In this document: positions 44,435-52,200 of the stretch, piece after piece
Layout: the number at the start of each line of letters is the position of its first letter
How positions within the stretch are numbered: position 1 is the stretch's first letter
Assembly: GCA_963663495.1 (NCBI GenBank)
Contig: OY760427.1
Span: 2,728,001-2,792,000 of the forward strand
Reading direction: 5' to 3'
DNA length: 64,000 nucleotides
From: G963663495 sp963663495
Lineage (GTDB): Bacteria; Bacteroidota; Rhodothermia; Rhodothermales; Bin80
Translations under genes and position numbers: made by a program
The notes under the pieces: model-generated
The model's input: only the letters and a program-made list of their open reading frames with translations
What the model was told of the DNA's origin: nothing
Databases searched by the model: none

Positions 44435-45332
44435 TCATTGGGCTCGTAACTATCACGTTATCAATAAGGCGTGCACTACCCAGCCACGCAGCTACGGCGG
44501 CAAGCACCTCCTGCCCGCGATTGATTCTGTCCACGGGGGCAAGCGTTTCGGTACATATCACGCCTGCATATTCCAGCCGAGCCAGCGGTGCAGAAGAGAA
44601 TAATTCGCGCATGGCCTGAACTACCAAGGCGGGATCCTGCTCCCCTCCTTGGATCATGGCACCTGCTATGCCAACTGCCCGGCTCAGGACCGTTGCCTGG
44701 CCGCGCTCCTCACTGTTCAGGTAAGCATTCCGTGTTGACATGGCAAGGCCGTCCGATTCACGCACCGTCTCTACACCTACCATACAGACACCAAAATCCA
44801 GTTCCTGAATCATGCGCTTCAGGAGGAAATACTGCTGTGCATCCTTGAGTCCAAAAAATGCTGAATGGGGCCTGCAACAGTGAAGCAGCTTTGTGACAAT
44901 CGTCAATACTCCGCGAAAGTGACCCGGCCGGTGCCGACCGCAGAGGTGGCAGGCCATGGCAGGATTGTCCACCCATGTACGCATCCCCCCTCTTCCGGCG
45001 GGAAATAGCGCTTGTGGCGTCGGGGAAAACACCGTGCTGACTCCACCAGCAGAAACCAGCGTCTGAATGTCCTTTGACATATTGCCGGGGTAGGACGCAT
45101 AATCTTCACCAGGTCCGAACTGCACGGGGTTGACGAAGATAGAAACGGTAACATGATCGCATTCCTGCCTTGCCCTCCGCACCAAGGCTAAATGCCCGTC
45201 ATGAAGGCCGCCCATCGTCGGCACGAGTGCCAAGGTTCGCCCGCCAGCCCTTAGCGTGTCCGCTCGCGACTGCATGGATAATACAGAGGAAATGATCTCT
45301 GGAGTTCCTTCCTGCGCCAGCAAACTTGTCAA
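44427..45332 (-). CDS. panC: Pantoate-beta-alanine ligase (pantothenate synthetase)
   Basis: The 301-residue protein has LALVPTMGGLHDGHLALVRR (HxGH-type nucleotidyl-transfer motif), VSIFVNPVQFGPGEDYASYP, FFGLKDAQQYFLLKRM and AMSTRNAYLN, all diagnostic for PanC. It makes pantothenate from pantoate and beta-alanine for CoA synthesis. The listed start is a TTG at 45332, which keeps the N-terminal strand IISSVLSMQSRADTLRAGG; an ATG at 45275 would cut it. A tnpB element sits directly upstream, and its tnpB stop codon overlaps this TTG (TTGA). Confidence 0.93.
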   Translation of the reverse strand: MTSLLAQEGTPEIISSVLSMQSRADTLRAGGRTLALVPTMGGLHDGHLALVRRARQECDHVTVSIFVNPVQFGPGEDYASYPGNMSKDIQTLVSAGGVSTVFSPTPQALFPAGRGGMRTWVDNPAMACHLCGRHRPGHFRGVLTIVTKLLHCCRPHSAFFGLKDAQQYFLLKRMIQELDFGVCMVGVETVRESDGLAMSTRNAYLNSEERGQATVLSRAVGIAGAMIQGGEQDPALVVQAMRELFSSAPLARLEYAGVICTETLAPVDRINRGQEVLAAVAAWLGSARLIDNVIVTSPMND

Positions 45333-46594
45333 CCTAACGTAGGGAATGATATACGTGAGTGCCCTCGCGTATCAATTTCACAGATCAATGGGGTCGGTAA
45401 CCCGAACACCCCTCGCCGTGCAGTTGCCCCAATCCCGGAGGCCAATATGTTTGCGGCAGCGTTAAGGTCCGCATTGTCGGTGTGTCCACATGAGACACAC
45501 TTGAATGTACTTTGGGTCAATCTATTCGCTTTGTCCCGGCGACCGCACTTGTTGCAGTCCTGACTCGTGTAAGAGGCCGGGATCTTGAGCACTTCCCGGC
45601 ATTTGTACTGCAGCATCCCGTCTAACTGCCCCCATCCGGTGGCATTAATGCTACGGTTCAGCCGTGCCTTCCGGGCGACATTCCTGCCTAGATTGTCAAC
45701 AGTCCCTCTGGCGGATGAAGTCATCGCCTCGACATTAAGATCTTCCAGCACAACCGTAGATGAGTGATTCACGATCAAGCGGCTTGCTTGGTGATCGGTA
45801 TCCCTGCGGGTCATCACAATCGCTCGGTGAGCTTTCTGGAGTCGCTTCTTAGTGTGATATCTGCGGTTGGATCCTCTCTGCGGTCGGTTCCGTTGATACC
45901 GGTGCCATCTTGCCGTCTTACGCTTACCGTCCGGTTGCCGTATGATCTCGCCCTTGCCATCGGTGGAGATGGCAGCAACCTGTCCGCAGTTACGGTCTAT
46001 CCCCGTGGCAACGCCATTGTCTTCTGTCTCAGGTGCTTCAATCTTGTAGCAGATGCAGGCATACCATTTGCCCACCCGTTGCAGAATCACGGCTTTTACA
46101 GGAACCCCATCTGGATACGGGTTGCCTCCTTTACGTCGGATCTTCAGGTATCCAAGCTTGGGGATGAACAACCGTCCATCCCTGATCTTGACCGCTTCAG
46201 GAATCGTAAAAGATGGGGTACTGCGGTATTTGGCTTTGAACTTCGGTTTACCCCTACCTTGATTGAAGCAAGCCTTCCATGCGTCGGCTTGGTACTTCAG
46301 CGTGGTGCACACCACGCTGAACGAGTACTTCGGTAGCCACTCGGTGCGATCTCGTAGTTCTTTAAACCGTTTTCCAAGAGGGAAGAAGTACTTCACGGAT
46401 GGAGGCTGCTCGCCCGACTCCTTTGCCTGTTTGTATTCCTGGATGCACTGCGCCAGTATGGCGTTCCACACGAACCTGCAAGCACCAGCAATCGCGCCTA
46501 GCTTATTCGCATTGCTCCCCGGAAGCAGCCGGTATTCAATTGTTCTATAGACAGAACAAACGCGGGCAGAATTGTTACAACCCTTTGCGGGCAT
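45329..46594 (-). CDS. tnpB: TnpB, second subfamily; frame runs through the element end to the panC start
   Basis: The 421-residue TnpB has RuvC-I Asp200 (GIDRNCGQ), RuvC-II Glu284 (VLEDLNVEAM) and RuvC-III Asp376 (NADLNAAANIL). The zinc ribbon is Cys347/350 and 366/369. It is clearly related to copies C and E but diverged along its length. The TAA that ends the other copies inside the terminal repeat is TCA here, so translation continues through the end and the direct repeat (SFPTLG) to a TGA at 45329-45331. That TGA overlaps the TTG start of panC, giving possible translational coupling. Confidence 0.9.
   Translation of the reverse strand: MPAKGCNNSARVCSVYRTIEYRLLPGSNANKLGAIAGACRFVWNAILAQCIQEYKQAKESGEQPPSVKYFFPLGKRFKELRDRTEWLPKYSFSVVCTTLKYQADAWKACFNQGRGKPKFKAKYRSTPSFTIPEAVKIRDGRLFIPKLGYLKIRRKGGNPYPDGVPVKAVILQRVGKWYACICYKIEAPETEDNGVATGIDRNCGQVAAISTDGKGEIIRQPDGKRKTARWHRYQRNRPQRGSNRRYHTKKRLQKAHRAIVMTRRDTDHQASRLIVNHSSTVVLEDLNVEAMTSSARGTVDNLGRNVARKARLNRSINATGWGQLDGMLQYKCREVLKIPASYTSQDCNKCGRRDKANRLTQSTFKCVSCGHTDNADLNAAANILASGIGATARRGVFGLPTPLICEIDTRGHSRISFPTLG
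45342..45475 (-). ncRNA. Predicted omega-RNA scaffold at the 3' end of tnpB (copy D)
   Basis: The 3' terminal segment is close to that of copies C and E at the nucleotide level (ATTGGGGCAACTGCACGG, then GAGGGGTGTTCGGGTTACCG and ACCCC), although the proteins differ much more upstream. In the hairpin, GGGGT/ACCCC replaces GGGGC/ACCCC while pairing is kept. A guide read beyond the end would start TACGTTAGGTTGACAAG, the start of panC in the sense direction. Positional prediction only. Confidence 0.45.
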
Positions 46595-46623
46595 GGCATC
46601 AATGTGGATGATGTTATGGTAAG

Positions 46624-46654
46624 CAATGGGATGGAATGGGGTTCCGTCCCATTG
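46624..46654. repeat. Subterminal hairpin in the left end of copy D
   Basis: CAATGGGA at 46624-46631 pairs with TCCCATTG at 46647-46654, and GGAA pairs with TTCC inside. The structure lies about 60 bp from the element's left terminus, in the tnpB leader. It may be an end-recognition or regulatory structure. Confidence 0.5.
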
Positions 46655-46759
46655 TGTCCGTGCCCTCTATCAAGCCAAAGGTTCATAGTCGGGGGTACTC
46701 AGGTATATTAATCCCCTGACGTATCATGGTTGTTCACCTTAATATAATAGCTCTACCCC

Positions 46760-48148
46760 ATGCCTGAGTACCGGATCGAAAAAGACTCGCTAGGTGAGGT
46801 ACGTATCCCGGCCAGTGCGTTGTACGGGGCTCAGACTCAGCGTGCCTGCGACAATTTCCAGATCAGCGCTCAACGAATGCCGCCCGCATTCATCAAAGCC
46901 GTTGCGATAATAAAACGATCTGCTGCGCTTGCGAATTACGAGCTGGATCTTCTTTCTACGGAGCGTAAGGATGCTATTCGGCGGGCTTGTGATCGCCTGG
47001 CGAGTGGAGAGTTTCACGACCAGTTTCCGGTGGATGTCTACCAGACAGGTAGTGGAACTTCCACCAACATGAATGTCAACGAGGTGCTGGCGTCCGTAAT
47101 CAATGCAGATGCCGCGCGGCCGCTTGTCCACCCGAACGACCATGTTAACATGTCACAGTCGTCGAACGATGTAATTCCGACGGCAATGCATGTCTCCGCT
47201 GCTGTGCAGATCCGGCAATATTTACTTCCGGCACTCGGAGCAATGAGGGCTACGCTCGAAAAGAAGAGCCGGGAATTTGACGACGTTATCAAGAGTGGGC
47301 GCACCCACTTGATGGATGCTACGCCGGTTCGATTGGGCCAGGAATTTTCGGGGTATGCCGCCCAGGTGGCGGCAGGAATGCGCCGTCTGAAGGTAGCCCT
47401 CGACGAGCTGCGGGAGTTGCCGCTCGGTGGTACGGCTACAGGGTCCGGGATTAACCGACATATTGATTTTCCACGCCGAGCAATAGCTCATATTTCTGAG
47501 GCTACAGACATTGACTTTAGAGAGGCCGACAACCACTTTGAGGCACAGTCCAACAAGGATGGCTATGTAATGGCCGCAGGTGTATTGAATACCCTTGCCG
47601 TATCGCTTACCAAGATTGCGAACGACATCCGTCTGCTTTCCAGCGGTCCAACCAGCGGCCTTGCCGAGATCCAGCTGGTATCATTGCAGCCGGGATCGTC
47701 AATCATGCCGGGCAAAGTCAATCCTGTGCTTGCAGAGGCATTAATGATGGCGTGTGCACGCGTGATGGGCAATCATACTACCATTACCGTCTGCGGGCAG
47801 CATGGCAATTTTGAGCTAAATGTGATGATGCCCGTAATGGCGAAGGCCATGTTGGAGAGTATTGACATTCTGGCCGGCGCATGCCGTGGATTTACTGAAC
47901 GCTGCATAGCTGGCATCCAAGCCAACCGCGAGCGTTGCCGTGAGCTGCTGGAGCGCAACCCCACGATTGTGACTGCATTAAATGCCTTTATTGGCTACGA
48001 CCGGGCAGCAGAGGTAGCTAAAGCGGCCATGGCGCGCGGATGCACCATCCGCGAAATCGTATTGGAGAGAGACTTAATGGATGAAGCTGACCTTGACACT
48101 GCTCTAGATGTCAGGCAAATGTCAGAGCCGGGCATTCCTGGCAGGTAA
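46760..48148 (+). CDS. fumC: Class II fumarate hydratase
   Basis: The 462-residue protein begins with the typical YRIEKDSLGEVRIPASALYG. It has QTGSGTSTNMNVNEV, the THLMDATPVRLGQEF segment with the catalytic His, and the superfamily signature GSSIMPGKVNP with the active-site Ser loop. It interconverts fumarate and malate in the TCA cycle. It starts 36 bp past the direct repeat of copy D, so the element lies in the shared panC-fumC upstream region. Confidence 0.96.
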   Translation: MPEYRIEKDSLGEVRIPASALYGAQTQRACDNFQISAQRMPPAFIKAVAIIKRSAALANYELDLLSTERKDAIRRACDRLASGEFHDQFPVDVYQTGSGTSTNMNVNEVLASVINADAARPLVHPNDHVNMSQSSNDVIPTAMHVSAAVQIRQYLLPALGAMRATLEKKSREFDDVIKSGRTHLMDATPVRLGQEFSGYAAQVAAGMRRLKVALDELRELPLGGTATGSGINRHIDFPRRAIAHISEATDIDFREADNHFEAQSNKDGYVMAAGVLNTLAVSLTKIANDIRLLSSGPTSGLAEIQLVSLQPGSSIMPGKVNPVLAEALMMACARVMGNHTTITVCGQHGNFELNVMMPVMAKAMLESIDILAGACRGFTERCIAGIQANRERCRELLERNPTIVTALNAFIGYDRAAEVAKAAMARGCTIREIVLERDLMDEADLDTALDVRQMSEPGIPGR

Positions 48149-48163
48149 TGCATACGAAATCAT

Positions 48164-48188
48164 GGATGGGCACGTTTTTTGCCCATCC
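48164..48188. repeat. Stem-loop between fumC and the HtrA gene
   Basis: A perfect 9-bp stem (GGATGGGCA / TGCCCATCC) encloses a T-rich loop. It lies 15 bp after the fumC stop. The T-run is in the loop rather than after the stem, so it is not a standard intrinsic terminator. It may stabilise the fumC mRNA 3' end. Confidence 0.55.
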
Positions 48189-48227
48189 AATTGTGGCGCA
48201 TGTTGTGCCATTCAGACATACGGAATC

Positions 48228-49736
48228 ATGGAGACAGAAAATCGCGCCGGATTAATCGTACTTATGCTAGCGGTGTTTGCTGCCGGCGTGCTTGTGGCTT
48301 CTGGCAGGCTATACCCCGCGGATGGCGATAACAGCACCGCCCCGAGGCCGCTTGCGGCTGTTCTCGGAGCCAGCCCCAATACCGGTGACCGCTATGCCTT
48401 GGAGCAGGCCTTCATTGAGGTTGCAGCACAAGTCAATCCAACAGTCGTAACAATCCGTAGCGAGCGGGTAGTGGACAGGCCGGACGGCTTCATGAATCCA
48501 TTCCGTGGTACCCCATTCGAAGACTTGATGCCAGATTCAGACTCGAACCAGCCCCGGCTGAGAAGCGGGTTGGGATCCGGCTTCATCCTGAGCTCTGACG
48601 GCACCATTATTACCAATTACCACGTTATCCGCGGCGCGGAAGAGCTTGAGATTGCGCTATACGATGGACGCGTTTTTGAGGCAGAAGTCGTTGGAGCCGA
48701 CTCGCTTAGCGATCTGGCTGTGATCCAGATTGATGCAGTGGATTTGCCTACCGCTCCACTTAGTACAGAGGGGGAGGTTAGTGTAGGCCAGTGGGTGATG
48801 GCGTTCGGGTCGCCTCTCAGTGAGGATCTGGATAATACCGTCACTGCGGGAATTGTCAGCGCTGTGGGGCGAACGAGTAATTCCCTTTCCGGATTGAACC
48901 TTTTCTCGGCGTTTATTCAGACGGATGCCGCAATCAATCCAGGTAACTCCGGAGGCCCCCTTGTAGATCTGCGAGGGAATGTCATCGGCATTAACACCGC
49001 AATCTATTCGCGTACGGGCGTTTACAATGGCGTGGGCTTCGCCATTCCTGCAAGCGTCGTATCCTACGTTGTTCCGCAGTTGGTGGAGAACGGAGAGGTG
49101 GAGCGGGGCTTCCTAGGGGTGAGCTTCAACGCAGTGCCCTCCACGCTGGCTCAGGCATTAGCTGCGCCGCGCGGGGCCGCCCAGGTCACGATGGTGATTC
49201 CTGATGGCGGTGCGGAAAAGGCCGGCATTCGTGTCGGCGACATCATCACCGCCGTTGATGGCAGGGAATTGAGAGATCCGAATCAGCTTCGCTCCATTGT
49301 TGGCAACCTCGCACCAGGTTCCGAGGTCCAGCTGTCACTAATTCGTGACGATGAGAGCCTAACCGTTACCGCCCGCCTTGGTAGGCGGGATATGGATGCT
49401 ATCACCGCCGCACCCACGCCACCAGAACCCAGCCGTACGTGGGGACTGGTGCTGTCAGAGGTAACTTCGGAGATACAGGAGCAGCTCGACTTGGGGGATG
49501 TATCTGGAGTCGTGATCCGTGAGATTGATCGAAATAGTGCAGCTTATCGCGACGCAGAACTTCGTCGGAACGATATCATCACGGAAATGGGTAAACAGCC
49601 TGTCAAGACGGTCGGGCAGTTCAATCGCGTCATCAATGATCTCGGCGCGGGCGAAAGTATAATTGTCAAGGTCCTGCGGCACAATGGCCAAGAATTTATG
49701 CCCTTCTTCACCGCACTTGTTAAGGAAACCGACTAG
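48228..49736 (+). CDS. HtrA/Deg-family periplasmic serine protease with two PDZ domains
   Basis: I start at the ATG at 48228 (METENRAGLIVLMLAVFAAG), which gives a transmembrane or signal helix; the frame upstream runs through the fumC tail. The 502-residue protein has the trypsin-like triad His (TNYHVIRGAEEL), Asp (LSDLAVIQID) and Ser (NPGNSGGPLVD). Two PDZ domains follow (about 290-380 and 405-500, GIRVGDIITAVDGREL and RRNDIITEMGKQPV). It degrades or refolds damaged envelope proteins. An ACT-domain gene follows 11 bp after the stop. Confidence 0.94.
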   Translation: METENRAGLIVLMLAVFAAGVLVASGRLYPADGDNSTAPRPLAAVLGASPNTGDRYALEQAFIEVAAQVNPTVVTIRSERVVDRPDGFMNPFRGTPFEDLMPDSDSNQPRLRSGLGSGFILSSDGTIITNYHVIRGAEELEIALYDGRVFEAEVVGADSLSDLAVIQIDAVDLPTAPLSTEGEVSVGQWVMAFGSPLSEDLDNTVTAGIVSAVGRTSNSLSGLNLFSAFIQTDAAINPGNSGGPLVDLRGNVIGINTAIYSRTGVYNGVGFAIPASVVSYVVPQLVENGEVERGFLGVSFNAVPSTLAQALAAPRGAAQVTMVIPDGGAEKAGIRVGDIITAVDGRELRDPNQLRSIVGNLAPGSEVQLSLIRDDESLTVTARLGRRDMDAITAAPTPPEPSRTWGLVLSEVTSEIQEQLDLGDVSGVVIREIDRNSAAYRDAELRRNDIITEMGKQPVKTVGQFNRVINDLGAGESIIVKVLRHNGQEFMPFFTALVKETD

Positions 49737-49747
49737 GCTTCCACCCT

Positions 49748-50134
49748 ATGGACTTACAGCGACTGGTCCGTCATGTGGCTGCTGCGATGGGGGCCGACGC
49801 TACGGCTGACCGAGTGGAATCTGTTGCCAGGGCGATCCTTGATTCAGAGGATGTGGTGCAGCAGGACCGTGTCATCATTACGGCTTTCGGGCTTGACCAG
49901 CCCGGTATTCTGGCCGGAGTAACGGGAATTGTTGCGGAAGCTGGGTGCAATATCTTGGATGTGTCCCAGAAGATCCTGCAAGGGTACTTCACCATGATTA
50001 TGATTGCGGACATTGCTGCGATGAAGATTTCCTTGACGGAGCTACAGGGTCAACTGCGGATTGCGGGACCTTCGCTGGGTGTGCGCGTGGGTGCGCAGCA
50101 CGAAGAGCTGTTCGCTCGCATGCACCGGCCGTAG
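49748..50134 (+). CDS. ACT domain-containing protein (UPF0237-like) with N-terminal extension
   Basis: The 128-residue protein has an N-terminal helical extension (about 1-38) and one ACT domain (about 40-125): VIITAFGLDQPGILAGVTGI, GCNILDVSQKIL and FTMIMIADI. ACT domains bind amino acids or other small ligands. It sits 6 bp before a UPF0210 gene, the same pairing as the conserved UPF0237-UPF0210 gene pair of many bacteria. Joint function is likely but not defined. Confidence 0.87.
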   Translation: MDLQRLVRHVAAAMGADATADRVESVARAILDSEDVVQQDRVIITAFGLDQPGILAGVTGIVAEAGCNILDVSQKILQGYFTMIMIADIAAMKISLTELQGQLRIAGPSLGVRVGAQHEELFARMHRP

Positions 50135-50140
50135 CGGTCC

Positions 50141-51523
50141 GTGGCCTACGAGCTACACGAGGTGCTTGATACGGTCCGGATGACCGAATCAGAGCATTTT
50201 GATATACGCACGGTGACGCTAGGGGTCTCCTTGTTGGACTGTGCCAATGCGTCGGCCGCGGTGGTATGCCGTAAAGCGTACGACAAGATCAGGCGCACTG
50301 CGGCGCATCAGGTCCATGTTGCGGAGGAAGTAGAAGCACTTTACGGAATTCGTATTGCTAATCGGCGGGTGGCCGTGACACCCGTGACGCTGGTGGGTGG
50401 TAGCTTCGGTGCAAAAGACTTTATTCACTTTGCGCATGCCTTGGACTCCGCCGCGCGTGATATCGGTATTGACTTCCTGGCCGGGTTTTCGGCGTTCGTG
50501 GCTCGCGGAATGCATAACGCGGATCACGCTTATATGGAAGCCCTGCCCGAGGCGCTTGCCTCCACGCGGCACTTGTGCGCGTCTGTAAACTGTGCCTCTA
50601 CTTCCGCCGGCATCAATGTTGATGCCGTGATGCGCGTCAGCAATGTGCTGCTGGAGGCGGCCCATCGCACGGCCGACACGGACTCTTCCGGATGTACGCG
50701 CACAGTGACGTTCTGCAACGCGGTCCCGGACAATCCGTTTATTGCGGGCGCATTTCACGGCCCTTCGCTGGGCGAGGTGGTACTGAATGTCGGTATCTCC
50801 GGACCGGGAGTCATATTGCGTGCTGTGCGAGACCTCCCGGTCTCCAGTGATATTGCCGCTGTTTGCGAGACGGTAAAACGTACGGCGTTCAAAATCACAC
50901 GGGCTGGTGAGCTTATCGGGCGCCAAGTCGCCCGCCGCCTGCGTGCGCGTAGCGGTGTACCGGTAGACTTCGGGATCGTGGATCTTTCGCTTGCCCCTAC
51001 ACCTCAGGAGCGTGACTCCGTCGGCGCCATCCTCCTTGCTATGGGGTTGGAGGAGTTGGGTGCACCCGGCACAACTGCGGCTTTAGCCATGCTTACCGAC
51101 TCGGTAAAGAAGGGAGGCACCATGGCAAGCAGCCGTACGGGAGGATTGAGCGGCGCCTTTATACCGGTTTCGGAGGACATCGCATTGGCAAGTGCGGTAG
51201 GTTCAGGACAGCTAAGCCTTGCCAAATTGGAGGCCATGACAGCAGTGTGCTCCGTAGGCCTTGATATGGTTGCTCTGCCGGGAGACACATCGCCAGAACA
51301 CTTGGCAGGCATCATGCTGGATGAATTCGCGATCGGCATGATGAACAACAAGACTACGGCCTGCCGATTGATTCCCGTAGTGGGCAAGTCAGCCGGTGAC
51401 ATTGCACATTGGGGTGGTCTCCTTGGTAGCGCTCCCGTCATGGCGCTGCCACATGCAGCGAGTCGGGTCTTGGTCCGGCGGGGCGGAAGTGTTCCCGCAC
51501 CCATGCGCAGCTTGACAAATTAA
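50141..51523 (+). CDS. UPF0210/DUF711 family protein
   Basis: The 460-residue protein has the family start region FDIRTVTLGVSLLDCANA and DFLAGFSAFVARGMHNAD (about 109). It also has the glycine-rich GISGPGVILRAV, FGIVDLSLAPTPQERDSVGAIL, and C-terminal MMNNKTTACRLIPVVGKSAG with DIAHWGGLLGSAPV. The fold is related to glycyl-radical and pyruvate-formate-lyase-like proteins, but the activity is unknown. The start is GTG at 50141. It pairs with the ACT-domain gene upstream. Confidence 0.9.
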   Translation: MAYELHEVLDTVRMTESEHFDIRTVTLGVSLLDCANASAAVVCRKAYDKIRRTAAHQVHVAEEVEALYGIRIANRRVAVTPVTLVGGSFGAKDFIHFAHALDSAARDIGIDFLAGFSAFVARGMHNADHAYMEALPEALASTRHLCASVNCASTSAGINVDAVMRVSNVLLEAAHRTADTDSSGCTRTVTFCNAVPDNPFIAGAFHGPSLGEVVLNVGISGPGVILRAVRDLPVSSDIAAVCETVKRTAFKITRAGELIGRQVARRLRARSGVPVDFGIVDLSLAPTPQERDSVGAILLAMGLEELGAPGTTAALAMLTDSVKKGGTMASSRTGGLSGAFIPVSEDIALASAVGSGQLSLAKLEAMTAVCSVGLDMVALPGDTSPEHLAGIMLDEFAIGMMNNKTTACRLIPVVGKSAGDIAHWGGLLGSAPVMALPHAASRVLVRRGGSVPAPMRSLTN

Positions 51524-51590
51524 GGGAGATCGGCAGGCACCAAGTCGCGCGTGATCCCGTAGCAATGCTTTTGCAGGCCTAGTCAACGTT

Positions 51591-52049
51591 TCACAGGGAC
51601 AAATACCCGCCAAGCTGAAAGAGTACGATGGATCCGCTGGTTGTTACGTGTCCTACAAGAACATTGACGCGCGCCCCATAGCGATCCCCAATAGTAAGAC
51701 TCCCCCCTACCGTCTGCGACAGATCTTCCCCGTCCAGCTCTAATCCGGTACTCACCCCTGGACGAACAAACCAGTTGGACTGCCCGATACGCAGTGATAC
51801 ACCAACTCGGTTGGCAGACCCCGTAAAGTCCGCACACCGGTAGGTCTCCACTACTCCGTAGATGGCCAAGGGACCCTTTGCCCGGCCCATAAGTCCTGCG
51901 AAGTGGCCCGGACAAGCCGAACCGCTGCCCCCAACAATTCCACCCTCAAGGAGCCACCGGGGCTGCTTCTCCTGCGCATTCACCTGCAAGGGCACCGCGA
52001 TCAGTAGCCCGAACACTAAAACACATGTTTCTATCCCGTTCAGAACCAT
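51591..52049 (-). CDS. Small secreted, probably beta-barrel protein of unknown function
   Basis: The 152-residue protein has a signal peptide (QVNAQ, about residue 26) followed by alternating strands (RVGVSLRIGQSNWFVRPGVS, then GARVNVLVGHVTTSGSIVLF). It ends in LGGYLSL, suggesting a small outer-membrane barrel. I do not recognise the family. The A of its ATG is the first base of the 8-bp direct repeat of the composite transposon at 52057-55757, so everything beyond 7 bp upstream of the start has been replaced by the element. Expression is uncertain. Confidence 0.6.
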   Translation of the reverse strand: MVLNGIETCVLVFGLLIAVPLQVNAQEKQPRWLLEGGIVGGSGSACPGHFAGLMGRAKGPLAIYGVVETYRCADFTGSANRVGVSLRIGQSNWFVRPGVSTGLELDGEDLSQTVGGSLTIGDRYGARVNVLVGHVTTSGSIVLFQLGGYLSL

Positions 52050-52056
52050 TACTTTA

Positions 52057-52200
52057 GGGAATTATATACGTGAGTGACCAACTGTACACAGTGAGGCACT
52101 AGTATCAATTTCACGGGTCATAGGGGTCGGTAACCCGAACGCCCCTCGCCGTGCAGAAGCCCCAATCCCGGAGGCCAGTATGTTTGCAGCCGCATTCAGG
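52057..52200 (-). ncRNA. Predicted omega-RNA scaffold at the 3' end of tnpB (copy E)
   Basis: This is the same conserved 3' segment as in copy C, ending at the element terminus. A guide read past the end would start TAAAGTAATGGTTCTG, which covers the start codon of the small secreted protein gene at 51591-52049. Positional prediction only. Confidence 0.45.

Larger units (their letters stand above)
45342..46715 (-). mobile_element. Second-subfamily tnpB element with 8-bp direct repeats (copy D)
   Basis: The 1374-bp element has a right end GGGAATGATATACGTGAGTG (from 45342) and an inverted left end GGGATTAATATACCTGAGTA (from 46715), matching at 16 of 20 positions. The flanking 8-mers are CTAACGTA (45334-45341) and CTGACGTA (46716-46723), one mismatch, consistent with an older insertion. 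No MITE lies at this left end; the 121-bp leader has its own hairpin. The same end type and repeat length as the other subfamily show that this architecture is not a one-off. Confidence 0.85.

Noticed and set aside
48164..48188. Stem-loop after fumC as a Rho-independent terminator
   Set aside because: The T-run is in the loop, and AATTGTGG follows the stem, so the usual U-tract is missing. Listed only as a stem-loop.
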